DNA from: Kuafuiihalomonas sp964477875
GTDB lineage: Bacteria > Myxococcota > Kuafuiibacteriia > Kuafuiibacteriales > Kuafuiibacteriaceae
Assembly (NCBI GenBank): GCA_964477875.1
Contig: CAYZFR010000052.1
Coordinates: forward strand, 1-22,630
DNA: 22,630 bases
Reading direction: 5' to 3'
Shown: piece by piece, positions 1 to 8,009 of the stretch
Numbering within the stretch: position 1 is the first letter of the stretch
How the letters are laid out: the number at the start of each line of letters is the position of its first letter
Program-made: the position numbers and the translations under genes
The notes under the pieces: model-generated
What the model saw: only the letters and a program-made list of their open reading frames with translations
Database searches by the model: none
What the model was told of the DNA's origin: nothing

Positions 1-180
1 GCGCGGTTCGGGGCGAAACCGGCGCATCGTCCTCGGGCTCCGCCCTCGGCTCGGCGGGGCGCACCTGCTTTCGGAAGCTGAAGGGCAGCTGTCCCACTGC
101 GCCAGCGTAAGCGATGCGGTGCGGGGCGTCACCCGGCATCTCGGATTGCCGGCCGGTGACGCGGATGCCATCTTGAAGGC
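1..180. other. Left edge, possible partial gene, not resolved
   Basis: Two competing open frames cover this edge and I recognise neither. On the + strand, frame 2 is open from base 2 to a TAG at 197-199, which would overlap the next gene by 19 nt. On the - strand an ATG at 139-137 opens a frame running off the left edge, with an N-terminus reading MPGDAPHRIAYAGAV. Both frames prefer G or C at third positions, so base composition does not decide between them. No promoter with clear -35/-10 boxes was seen. Confidence 0.3.
126..162. repeat. GC-rich hairpin upstream of the DUF4124-like gene
   Basis: GCGTCACC plus GGC (126-137) pairs with GCCGGTGACGC (152-162). This gives 11 base pairs with one bulged C at 134 and a 14-nt loop. 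The hairpin ends 18 nt before the ATG at 181 and has no T-run, so it is not a typical intrinsic terminator. It could end or protect an upstream transcript, or be an operator; that is speculation. Confidence 0.4.
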
Positions 181-795
181 ATGCGTTTCGCCCTCGTAGT
201 GGTACTTCTCTGTTGGGGGAGCTCGGACGCCGCGGCCGAGATCTTCAAGTACGTCAAAGCCGACGGAACGGTGGTCTACACCGACAGCCTGGCCCAGCTG
301 CCGAAGGAGCGTCGCATTCACTACAACAAGCTCCTCGCGGAGCGAAAAAAGGCGGGAGAGAAGGTTCGGGAAGAGGTGGCCGAGGACGAGGAGGCGCAGC
401 GCAAGGCCGAGGCCGAGCGAGCACGTCTCCGGGCCGAGGCCGACGCCCGAAACGCGGCCCGGCTCAAGGCCATCGAGGAGACCATCGCCCGCCTGCGGGC
501 CAAGAGCCGAGCGCGGGAAGCCAAGAAGCAGGAGTGGCAGGCGCGAATCGCGGCCGTCGAGAAGAAGCTCGACGACAAGCTCGCGACCTTCCAGAAGGTC
601 CAGGAGGAGTACAAAGGACTGGCGATCAAGGTCGAGTACACGCTCTTTCCCGGGGGCCGGCAGAGGAAGCTCGAGCTGAAGGACCAGCTCGACGAGCTGG
701 AGAAGGAGATCGACGGGCTGATCCACGAGCTCCAGGTCGAGATCCCGGAGGAGGCCCGAAAGGCCGGCATCCCCCCGGGCTGGGTGCGCCGCTGA
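181..795 (+). CDS. Exported DUF4124-like coiled-coil protein
   Basis: The 204-aa product begins with a Sec-type signal peptide (hydrophobic residues 4-12, small residues DAAAE near 16-20). The segment from residue 20, EIFKYVKADGTVVYTDS, matches the DUF4124 pattern (aromatic-K-x-V-x-x-D-G-x-x-x-Y-T-D), a short domain of secreted proteins with no firm function. Residues about 45-195 are charged and rich in Lys, Glu, Arg and Ala in heptad-like spacing, so a long coiled coil is likely. The protein is probably periplasmic or envelope-associated. GAAGG at 175-179 lies only 1 nt before the ATG, so the ribosome site is poor, but the signal peptide supports this start. It lies 47 nt upstream of gyrA on the same strand and could share its transcript. 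Confidence 0.8.
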   Translation: MRFALVVVLLCWGSSDAAAEIFKYVKADGTVVYTDSLAQLPKERRIHYNKLLAERKKAGEKVREEVAEDEEAQRKAEAERARLRAEADARNAARLKAIEETIARLRAKSRAREAKKQEWQARIAAVEKKLDDKLATFQKVQEEYKGLAIKVEYTLFPGGRQRKLELKDQLDELEKEIDGLIHELQVEIPEEARKAGIPPGWVRR

Positions 796-842
796 GCGCC
801 TCGCCGCTTTACCCCCTCCGAGCCTTTCGCTAAGACCTCCCA

Positions 843-3449
843 ATGGCCGACCCGGGTGATCCCACCCCGCCCTCTCCGCCCAACGGCGGAGGCCAGATGA
901 TGCCGATCCGACTCGAGGACGAAATGCGGACTTCGTACCTCGATTACGCGATGAGCGTGATCATCGGGCGCGCGTTGCCCGACGTTCGGGACGGCCTCAA
1001 ACCCGTCCATCGCCGCGTTCTGTTCGCGATGAACGAGGCCTCCAACTTCTTCAATCGCCCCTACAAGAAGGCGGCCCGCATGGTCGGTGACGTCATCGGC
1101 AAGTACCACCCCCACGGCGACGCGGCGGTCTACGACACGCTGGTACGGCTGGCCCAGCCCTTTTCCATGCGTGAGCTCCTGGTCGACGGTCAGGGCAACT
1201 TCGGCTCCATCGACGGCGATCCTCCGGCGGCCATGCGCTACACCGAGGTCCGGCTCACCAAGCTGGCCGGCGAGATGCTCGCCGACCTCGACAAAGACAC
1301 CGTCGATTTCATCCCCAACTACGATGAGCAGGAGACCGAGCCGGTCGTCCTGCCGAATCGCTTCCCCAACCTCCTCGTCAACGGCGCTCAGGGCATCGCG
1401 GTCGGCATGGCCACATCGATCCCGCCTCACAACCTGAAGGAGGTCGTCGATGCCTGCATCCTCCGCATTCGCGAGCCGGACTGCGATCTCGATCGGCTGA
1501 TGGAGATCATGCCCGGCCCCGACTTTCCGACCGGCGGAATCATCTGCGGCCGGGACGGGATCCGGCGCGGCTATCAGAGCGGGCGCGGCAGCATCAAAGT
1601 CCGCGGCGTCGCCGAGATCGAGGAGCGCAAGAAGGGCGGCCAGCAGATCGTCGTAACCGAGCTCCCTTATCAGGTGAACAAGGCCCGCCTCATCGAGCGC
1701 ATCGCCGAGCTGGTGGGCGAGAAGAGGATCGACGGGATCTCCGACATCCGGGACGAGTCGGACCGGCGAGGTATGCGCATCGTCATCGAGCTGCGCAGAG
1801 ACGCCCGTCCCCAGGTGACGCTCAACCAGCTCTACTCCCACACCGCCCTGGAGTCGAGTTTCGGCGTCAACGTCCAGGTCATCCTCAACGGTCAGCCGCA
1901 GCTGTGCAGCCTCGTCGAGTGTCTGGACGCCTTCATCGACCACCGCCGAGAGGTCGTGACCCGGAGGACCCTCTACGAGCTCGCCGAAGCGGAGCGCAAG
2001 TTCCACGTCGTCGTGGGCCTGTTGATCGCCCTCGACAACGTGGACCGGGTCATCGAGATCATCCGCGGCTCCGAAGATCCGCCGGCCGCGAAGCAGCGTT
2101 TGATGGAGGAGCCTTTCTCCGAGCTCGGCAACCTGAAGCAGCTCGTGGAGGCGGAGGACGAGCAGGTCACCGGGGCCCTGTCGGCCGGCGCGGTTCACCT
2201 GACGGAGCGCCAGGCTCAGGCCATCCTCGACCTTCGGCTTCAGCGTCTGACGGCGCTGGAGGCCGACAAGCTCCGGGACGAGGCCCGAGGCCTCAAGGAC
2301 GACATGGCGCGACTGCGTCGGATCTTGTCCGAGGAACAGGTCCTGATGGACGTGATCGTGAAGGAGCTGGAGGAGATTCGCGACGCCTTCGGCGACGGTC
2401 GGCGGACCGAGATCACGGGCGAGGTCGGCGTCTACACCGAGGAGGATCTCATCCGAGAGGAGGAGGTCGTGGTGACGCTGTCCCACTCCGGCTACGTCAA
2501 GCGTACGCCGATCACCGAGTATCGCGCCCAAAAGCGCGGCGGGCGAGGCGTGTCGGGGGTGGACACCAAGGACGAGGACTTCATCGAGCGCCTCTTCGTG
2601 GCGTCCACGCACGACTACCTGCTCGTGTTCACGAACCGGGGCCGTGTCTACTGGGTGAAGGTGTTCAGTCTTCCTCAGGGAGGGAGAACGGCCCGAGGCA
2701 AGCCCCTCGTCAACATCGTGAACATGGAGCAGAACGAGCGGGTGCAGGCCATCCTCGCGGTGCGGCATTTCGTCGAGGACGCCTACGTGATCACGTGCTC
2801 TCGGCAGGGAACGGTGAAGAAGACGCCGCTCACCGACTACTCTCGTCCCCGGTCGAGCGGGATCATCGGGGCCGGCATCGCCGAGGGCGACGAGCTGATC
2901 GCGGCCGACATCGCGACCGACGAGAACGACGTCCTCCTCGGCACCCGGCTGGGCATGGCGATCCGCTTTCGGGCGGCCGAGCTTCGCGCCATGGGTCGGC
3001 CCTCGGTGGGCGTCCGCGGGATTCGGCTGTCGGAGGACGACGCGGTGGTCGGCATGACGGTCCTCGACTCGGGCTCGGCGATCCTGTCGGTCACCGAGCG
3101 TGGCTACGGCAAGCGGACCCCGACCGAGGAGTACCGGGGCCAGCAGCGCGGGGGCCGCGGCATCATCTTGATGAAGGTCAATGACCGGAACGGAGCCATC
3201 ACCGGGATCCGTCAGGTCCACGAGGGCGAGCACGTCATGGTCATCACCCAGCAGGGCGTGGTGATCCGGATGCAGACCAACGACATCTCTTTGCTTGGCC
3301 GCAACACCCAGGGGGTGCGCCTGGTCCGAGTGACCAAAGGCGACACCGTGTCGGCGGTCTGCAGCGTGGCGCAGGAAGAGGAAGAGCAGCCGGTGCAGGC
3401 GCCGGTCGGCGCGCCAGCTGAGGGCGGCGACACCCCCGATCAGGGATGA
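843..3449 (+). CDS. gyrA: DNA gyrase subunit A
   Basis: GyrA, 868 aa, is the breakage-reunion subunit of type IIA DNA gyrase and acts with GyrB in the cytoplasm to introduce negative supercoils. The N-terminal domain carries SYLDYAMSVIIGRALPDVRDG (31-51), the quinolone region HPHGDAAVYDT (89-99) and the catalytic tyrosine Y133 in AAMRYTEV. The C-terminal wrapping domain has a canonical GyrA box QKRGGRG at 563-569, which argues against ParC, and a second similar motif QQRGGRG at 767-773. It ends in an acidic, Pro-rich tail. The position equivalent to E. coli Ser83 is Ala94, while Asp87 is kept as Asp98. The first 18 residues are Pro/Gly-rich, and an ATGATG with a good Shine-Dalgarno lies downstream, so translation may begin at 897 or 900. 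No gyrB is nearby. Confidence 0.97.
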   Translation: MADPGDPTPPSPPNGGGQMMPIRLEDEMRTSYLDYAMSVIIGRALPDVRDGLKPVHRRVLFAMNEASNFFNRPYKKAARMVGDVIGKYHPHGDAAVYDTLVRLAQPFSMRELLVDGQGNFGSIDGDPPAAMRYTEVRLTKLAGEMLADLDKDTVDFIPNYDEQETEPVVLPNRFPNLLVNGAQGIAVGMATSIPPHNLKEVVDACILRIREPDCDLDRLMEIMPGPDFPTGGIICGRDGIRRGYQSGRGSIKVRGVAEIEERKKGGQQIVVTELPYQVNKARLIERIAELVGEKRIDGISDIRDESDRRGMRIVIELRRDARPQVTLNQLYSHTALESSFGVNVQVILNGQPQLCSLVECLDAFIDHRREVVTRRTLYELAEAERKFHVVVGLLIALDNVDRVIEIIRGSEDPPAAKQRLMEEPFSELGNLKQLVEAEDEQVTGALSAGAVHLTERQAQAILDLRLQRLTALEADKLRDEARGLKDDMARLRRILSEEQVLMDVIVKELEEIRDAFGDGRRTEITGEVGVYTEEDLIREEEVVVTLSHSGYVKRTPITEYRAQKRGGRGVSGVDTKDEDFIERLFVASTHDYLLVFTNRGRVYWVKVFSLPQGGRTARGKPLVNIVNMEQNERVQAILAVRHFVEDAYVITCSRQGTVKKTPLTDYSRPRSSGIIGAGIAEGDELIAADIATDENDVLLGTRLGMAIRFRAAELRAMGRPSVGVRGIRLSEDDAVVGMTVLDSGSAILSVTERGYGKRTPTEEYRGQQRGGRGIILMKVNDRNGAITGIRQVHEGEHVMVITQQGVVIRMQTNDISLLGRNTQGVRLVRVTKGDTVSAVCSVAQEEEEQPVQAPVGAPAEGGDTPDQG
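888..892 (+). promoter_or_regulatory. Shine-Dalgarno GGAGG supporting an internal gyrA start
   Basis: GGAGG lies 4 nt before ATG 897 and 7 nt before ATG 900, an ideal distance for the second. Starting at 900 gives MPIRLEDEMRTSYLDYAM, close in length to the E. coli GyrA N-terminus. The upstream ATG at 843 has no visible Shine-Dalgarno. Since the intervening frame is open, the longer form remains possible. Confidence 0.5.
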
Positions 3450-4183
3450 GCGTCTATCTCGCCCTCGAGCTCGCCGACGACCGCCGTTTGGGCGCGGTGG
3501 CGGCCGAGTGGGACCTCGACGACGCCGCCCTCGACGCCTTGGAGGACCAGCTCCGCACCGCGCCCGAGGACCAGGCGGCTTCGGGCGCGCTCATGCTGGG
3601 CCGGGCAGGGCGATCCAGCTCGGTCGAGGCCCTGCGGGGCCTCAGAGCTCGGCTTTCCGGGCCAAGCGCGAGGGCGATCGCCCTCGCCGAAGACCTCCTT
3701 CATCTGCGGCCTCCCAAAAGGCTGGAGCAGGCGGAGTCGGGCTATCGGTGGACCGACCCCAGCGACGAGGAGGTCGTGTTCATCGAGGACGACCTCGCCG
3801 CGCACTGGCACGGTCTGGGCCGCTGGGGCCCGCCGATCCGGCCCTGGCTGGACACTCCGCTGGTCGAGGTGGACGAGGACGCCGATCTGGAGCGGCTCCT
3901 GGCCCGGGCCAAAGAGGGGCGCCGACTTCGGCTCGGCTTCGAGCGGGAGGGGCTCCGCCGACCGCCGGACCTGGTCCTCACCCGAGCTGGCTTCGGTCGC
4001 GACCTCGACTGCGGCGACCTGACGCGCTGGCCCGAGGTGACGAGCCTCGGATTCATCGAGGGGCGCCGCCGGCGGCTCGCCTGGTCGGGCGCCGACGATC
4101 GTCCCCACCCCCTCCCAGCTCGACCCCGCTGCGGCCTCGAAGCCCTAGAGGCCCTCTTCCGCCGCCTCCGCGAGAGCGCCTGA
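3446..4183 (+). CDS. Unrecognised protein translationally coupled to gyrA
   Basis: The 245-aa product matches no family I know. Its ATG overlaps the gyrA TGA as ATGA (3446-3449), so it is probably translated by ribosomes finishing gyrA. There is no signal peptide or membrane segment, so it should be cytoplasmic. The N-terminal third is acidic and Ala/Leu-rich (a run near 30-90 looks like short paired helices, possibly HEAT-like). The middle is rich in Trp and Pro (HWHGLGRWGPPIRPW near 121-135), and the C-terminus is basic. Myxobacteria carry many such orphan proteins. The last 39 nt overlap the end of the opposite-strand histidine kinase gene. Confidence 0.6.
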   Translation: MSVYLALELADDRRLGAVAAEWDLDDAALDALEDQLRTAPEDQAASGALMLGRAGRSSSVEALRGLRARLSGPSARAIALAEDLLHLRPPKRLEQAESGYRWTDPSDEEVVFIEDDLAAHWHGLGRWGPPIRPWLDTPLVEVDEDADLERLLARAKEGRRLRLGFEREGLRRPPDLVLTRAGFGRDLDCGDLTRWPEVTSLGFIEGRRRRLAWSGADDRPHPLPARPRCGLEALEALFRRLRESA

Positions 4184-5785
4184 GTCGGCCCAGCTCTCTG
4201 CTCGCCCTGCCTCCGGAAGCTGGATCTCGAAGCGGCTGCCCGGAGCTTCGGCGCCGGGGTGGCGCGGGCTCTCGACGACGATCTCGGCGTCGTGGGCGAG
4301 GCAGATCCGCTCCACCACCGCCAGGCCAAGTCCGGTCCCGCCGGGGCGCCGGGTGACGTAGGGCTCGAAGAGCTGTTCTCGGATGTCCTCCGGAATGCCG
4401 GGCCCTTCGTCCTCGACCCAAAAACAGCGCCTCTTTCCGTCGAAGCCGACCCGGACCCGACGGGAGGCCTCGAGGCCGTTCTTCACCAAGTTGAAGAGGG
4501 CCCGCCCCATCAGGTCCGGGTCGACCGTGACCTGGATGTCGGGTCCGGGTTGGACCTCCACCCGTTCGTCGAAGCCGCGGACCCGGTCGAGGATGCCATC
4601 CACGGCGACCCGTACCGGGCGCGCAGCCGGCAGTCGCGCGAACTCCGAGAACTCGGCCACGAGTCGATCGATGCTCTTCACCTCTTCGAGCACCGTCTCG
4701 GTGCTGCGGGAGACGATCTGCGCGAGATCAGGGTGACCTCGCTTGACCGCCTTCTCGACCGTCTCCGCCGCCAGTCGAATGGGAAAAAGCGGGTTCTTGA
4801 CCTCGTGGGCCACCCGCTGAGCCGCCTCCCGCCACGCTTCGATCCGTTCGCTGCGCCGGAGCCTACGCTGGGCCGCCGCGAGGCGGACCGTCATCTCGTT
4901 GAAGGCGCGGGCGAGCTGCCCCAGCTCGTCCCGCCGGCGCACGGCGACCTCTTGGTCGAGCCGCCCTCCGGCCACCGAGCGGGCGGCGCGGGTGAGGGCG
5001 GCGACGGGCCGGCCGATGCTTCGGCTGAACAGCCACGCGCACAGCAGGCCGAAGATGAGGGCGAAGGCGATGGTCGTGGCTTGGCGCCGGACGAAGGCGC
5101 GCTTCAGTTCGGGCCAGGGGCTGGCCGGGACCTCGAGCTCCAGCCACAGCTCGCCGCCGTCCACCCCGGGAAGCCGGGCCTTCACGGTGGTGTGGGGCTC
5201 GGCGGGAGGGCGCCCACCGGAGGCGGTGCCGGCCCGCCATGCCCCGCCGGCAGCGGCCGCGAAAGCGTCCAGGCCGCTGCCGCGGAGGGGTTGACCGAGC
5301 CAGATAGCGTGGGCCTGGCCCGCGTCGTCTCGAAAACGACGCCAAGCGACCCAGGCCAGCTCGGGGCGCGGCGGGTTGCCGGGTACGAAGACCCGACCCA
5401 CTCCGGCGCCCGCCTCGCCGAGGGCGAAGTCGGGCGGCGGGTCGCCCCGCTTGGTGGGCAGGTGCAAGGAGGCCTCGACCTGAGGCGTGGTTCCGAGACG
5501 GACCAGCTCGGCCAGCGGCGTCAGCTCGGCGCCTGTTGTTCGGCCGAGATCTCGAGGGAGGGCGAGGCCGTCGAGGGTCCCCGCGACCTGTTGGGCGGCG
5601 GTCGAGAGCGCCTTTAGCTGCTGGCGGGAGAGGGCCTCGATGGCGGCGGCGCGACGCTGCTCTTCATTTTGCAGGGCATCCTGCATCGCGGCGTCGGAGC
5701 GCCAAAAGCTCAGGATCTGGGCGCCGAGGGGGAGGGCCAGCACGAGGAGGAAGAGGAAAGCCAGCTTGCGGCCGAGGGTCAGCAT
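4145..5785 (-). CDS. NtrY-like membrane sensor histidine kinase
   Basis: A 546-aa two-component sensor kinase, last gene of the operon. Membrane segments lie at about 8-24 and 236-254, enclosing a periplasmic sensor region of about 210 residues that I cannot assign to a named domain. A HAMP linker follows (about 254-305). The phosphoacceptor motif is VAHEVKNPLFPI with His327, and the NPLFPI form is typical of NtrY-type kinases. The ATPase domain keeps the N box (N432, N436), DEGPG (459-463) and GGTGLG (482-487), so the protein should be active. No response regulator is encoded in this window, so it acts through a distant partner. The start at 5785 overlaps the upstream stop by one base (TGATG) and gives MLTLGRKLAFLF as a normal signal anchor; a longer in-frame extension runs through the upstream gene and is rejected. 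Confidence 0.93.
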   Translation of the reverse strand: MLTLGRKLAFLFLLVLALPLGAQILSFWRSDAAMQDALQNEEQRRAAAIEALSRQQLKALSTAAQQVAGTLDGLALPRDLGRTTGAELTPLAELVRLGTTPQVEASLHLPTKRGDPPPDFALGEAGAGVGRVFVPGNPPRPELAWVAWRRFRDDAGQAHAIWLGQPLRGSGLDAFAAAAGGAWRAGTASGGRPPAEPHTTVKARLPGVDGGELWLELEVPASPWPELKRAFVRRQATTIAFALIFGLLCAWLFSRSIGRPVAALTRAARSVAGGRLDQEVAVRRRDELGQLARAFNEMTVRLAAAQRRLRRSERIEAWREAAQRVAHEVKNPLFPIRLAAETVEKAVKRGHPDLAQIVSRSTETVLEEVKSIDRLVAEFSEFARLPAARPVRVAVDGILDRVRGFDERVEVQPGPDIQVTVDPDLMGRALFNLVKNGLEASRRVRVGFDGKRRCFWVEDEGPGIPEDIREQLFEPYVTRRPGGTGLGLAVVERICLAHDAEIVVESPRHPGAEAPGSRFEIQLPEAGRAESWADSGALAEAAEEGL

Positions 5786-6924
5786 CAGGGGGCGGCCCGG
5801 TCCGGGCTCGGGGTCCAGTCCGAGGTGCGCCGGGGATCTGCGGGCCCCGCCGGCGGCGCCACCCGCCAGCCGGCGATGGGGACCAGCCCCGCCCGGGCGA
5901 AGGCCTCGGCCCAAGGCGCGTCGGGCTCGGCGGCGAGGCGGGCCATGACCTCGGGGGCGAGCCCGTCGCTGGCCCGAAGAGCGGCGAGCCAGCGCTCGGT
6001 GTCCGCCGCATCGCTCCAAGACCACACGGGCATGAAGACGAGATGGGGTCCGGGTCGGCGGCTGCGGGCGAGCTCGAGCATCAGGCCGGCTCGTGAGAGG
6101 TCGAGCTGGAGGCGGGCGAGGAAGGAGTCGGGGAGCGCGGGCTCGTCGGCGAGCCGCCAGCGCCCGGCAGGGGCCGAACCTGGGTGGGAGCGGGGGATCT
6201 GAAGGGCCATCGCTCCTTCGGGGAGGAAGCGGAGGAGGGCGTCGCTCGGGACGATGGCGGACAGCGCGTCGGTCAAGCTTCGGTCCTTGTCGGCGACCCG
6301 CAGATACCAGTCGACACGGAGCGCTCCGCCGGCTGAGGGACGAGGGCCATCCGCTTCGGGGTCGAAGACGAGGGCGTCCAGATAGGGCCGCCCGTCACGA
6401 TGGCCGGCAAAGGCCACCAGGGCCCCGCCGTCCAAGCGAAAGGGGCCGGTGCCCAGCCAGCTGCCCTCTCGCCGGACGGCGATGGGCACCCCGGCCAACC
6501 ACGCCGCCGGCTCGGGGGGCAGCTGGGCGAGCTCCAGCCGAACCGATGCCAGGAGCGGATCGAAGCTGATGGCGTCCTCGGGCCGCCCAGCCAAGTGGCC
6601 GGCCAGCCCGCAGGGCTCGGCGTTTTGGCGGAGGGCCTTGGCCACGAAGGCGGCGCTCATCTTTCGGCCTTCGTGGGTCTCGACGTCGGTCCTGAGCATC
6701 ACGACGAGCTCCTTGCCCTCCATCCGGATCTCCCGGGCCAAGCTCGGTCCGCCGCCGGCGCGGACGAGCGGCTCGAAGGCGAGCGCGGAGACCAGGAGCT
6801 CGGCTGCGGTCCCCCGGGCGCAGAGGCCGTCGTCCAGCTCGGGCGCGTCGACGCCCCACGGGAGGCGCCCGCCGTAGCTGGGGTGGGGCGCCTGAAGCAG
6901 GGAGAGCATGAGGAGCGGGATCAC
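5785..6924 (-). CDS. Shortened family 5 solute-binding-like exported protein
   Basis: The 379-aa product resembles extracellular solute-binding proteins of family 5 (DppA/OppA/MppA type). Signs are AFEPLVRAGG (49-58), LRTDVETHEG followed by SAAFVAKAL (77-98), a valine/leucine-rich stretch ending in LAQLPPEPAAWLAGVPI (132-148), and GTGPF (158-162) followed by GRPYLDALVF (178-187). Family members are usually about 500 residues or more, so this one is shortened, mainly after residue 190. A hydrophobic start IPLLMLSLLQAP acts as the export signal. No permease or ATPase is nearby, so it may sense or bind rather than feed a transporter. GTG at 6924 was chosen because it overlaps the preceding stop as GTGA and has GAGGG 6 nt upstream; an ATG at 6951 is less likely. 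The ligand is unknown. Confidence 0.65.
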   Translation of the reverse strand: MIPLLMLSLLQAPHPSYGGRLPWGVDAPELDDGLCARGTAAELLVSALAFEPLVRAGGGPSLAREIRMEGKELVVMLRTDVETHEGRKMSAAFVAKALRQNAEPCGLAGHLAGRPEDAISFDPLLASVRLELAQLPPEPAAWLAGVPIAVRREGSWLGTGPFRLDGGALVAFAGHRDGRPYLDALVFDPEADGPRPSAGGALRVDWYLRVADKDRSLTDALSAIVPSDALLRFLPEGAMALQIPRSHPGSAPAGRWRLADEPALPDSFLARLQLDLSRAGLMLELARSRRPGPHLVFMPVWSWSDAADTERWLAALRASDGLAPEVMARLAAEPDAPWAEAFARAGLVPIAGWRVAPPAGPADPRRTSDWTPSPDRAAP

Positions 6925-8009
6925 CGAAGGCCCTCGACCCCAACCCGCCAAATCTCCGAGACCCCGCCGATCTCGGTCAGGACATGGACGTGATCTTCGC
7001 CCAGGGCGAGGTCGCGGATCGCGCCCGGCACGGGGATGCGGTCCTCGAGCCGACCGGTCTCGTCGAGAACCAAGATCCCGTCCTCCTCGGCCGACGGCGA
7101 TGAGGCCAGGATCCTTGGTGGATCCCCGTGCGCCACCAATAGACCCCGGCCCACCCGAGTCGGCAGGACGTCCTCGCCTCGGTGCAGCCGACCCTCAGTG
7201 TCGACCCACACGAAGCCGGGGCCCATGCCGGCGGCGTCCACCCAGGGCCTCCAGCGCTCGGAGCGGCTGCGGTTGCGGTCTCGAATGGCGACGTCGGGCG
7301 CGAAGCGGTTGGTGCCGCTCTGATTGCGAGCCACCAGCCAGCCGGGCTCGGCCTCGGCCCAGCGCAGACCGTTCGAGAAATCGCGCCAGGCAAAGGCGCC
7401 GAGGTCGACGACGCCGCTGCGCGCGTAGTCGGCGTGAGCGATGACCAGGCCCTCGTCCGCGCAGCTGGCTCGGGCGACCCCCGCCCGGACCCGGACCCCG
7501 GGCCGGAGCGGGCGCAGGTCGATGCGCTGGCCGTCGCTCAGGCGCTGCAGCTGATCGCGGTGCACAGCGTAGAGCGAGCCTCGACATGCGGCGAGGGCGA
7601 GGGCGGGCTCTGCGAGCACCCGTTCTCGCCGGGGCCGGGCCCACGCAAGCCGGGCCCGGGGACGCTCCATCGGCGTGGCGTGGACGAGCACGGGGCGGGT
7701 GGGCTCGGCCGCCCACAGGCCAGGGTCGACGCGCCACAAGGCCAGGGCCTCGGGCGAGAGGGCGAGCAAGAACTCCGCGCCCTCCCGGCGGGCCCGGGCC
7801 ATGGACGCCGACCCGCAGTCGTCGAGCCAGAGGCTCGGCACCTGCGGACCGAGGCGCCGTTGAAGGGCGCCGAAGAAGCGCTCCTCGGTCGAGTCGGGGA
7901 CGCCTGCGGCGCAGGCGGCGACCGGCTCTCCGGGCCGACGCTCCAAAGACGCGTCCCAGCCGGCGGGAAACGGAAACGCGAGGAGCAGGCTGAGGAGAGC
8001 GTCGTTCAA
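6921..8009 (-). CDS. Exported protein of unknown function, possible beta-propeller
   Basis: I do not recognise this 362-aa protein. With the TTG start at 8009 it begins MNDALLSLLLAFPFPAGW, a hydrophobic segment that looks like a signal peptide although it lacks an early positive charge. TTG overlaps the previous stop as TTGA. The C-terminal half has repeated beta-rich blades of the type VWVDTEGRLHRGEDVLP, GILVLDETGRLEDRIPVPG and DHVHVLTEIGGVSEIWRV, which suggests a propeller of the NHL or PQQ kind, but no family signature is clear. The N-terminal half holds paired cysteines (AACAAG and DDCGSA) that could form a disulfide in the periplasm. Its position between the glycosidase and the solute-binding-like gene suggests a periplasmic role in the same process. 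Confidence 0.65.
   Translation of the reverse strand: MNDALLSLLLAFPFPAGWDASLERRPGEPVAACAAGVPDSTEERFFGALQRRLGPQVPSLWLDDCGSASMARARREGAEFLLALSPEALALWRVDPGLWAAEPTRPVLVHATPMERPRARLAWARPRRERVLAEPALALAACRGSLYAVHRDQLQRLSDGQRIDLRPLRPGVRVRAGVARASCADEGLVIAHADYARSGVVDLGAFAWRDFSNGLRWAEAEPGWLVARNQSGTNRFAPDVAIRDRNRSRSERWRPWVDAAGMGPGFVWVDTEGRLHRGEDVLPTRVGRGLLVAHGDPPRILASSPSAEEDGILVLDETGRLEDRIPVPGAIRDLALGEDHVHVLTEIGGVSEIWRVGVEGLR
6931..6935 (-). promoter_or_regulatory. Shine-Dalgarno GAGGG for the GTG start at 6924
   Basis: On the - strand GAGGG sits 6 nt before GTG 6924-6922. Together with the GTGA overlap this fixes the start of the solute-binding-like gene inside the end of the previous gene. Confidence 0.45.

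Noticed and set aside
321..3233. Very long open frame (970 codons) antisense to gyrA
   Set aside because: It is a GC-rich shadow of the certain gyrA gene. Its composition (Asp/Val/His/Leu-rich, then a Ser-only run) is typical of an antisense frame and no domain is visible.
5786..6025. N-terminal extension of the sensor kinase
   Set aside because: Translation is Arg/Gly/Ala/Pro-rich and lies within the solute-binding-like gene; ATG 5785 gives a normal signal anchor and a 1-nt overlap.
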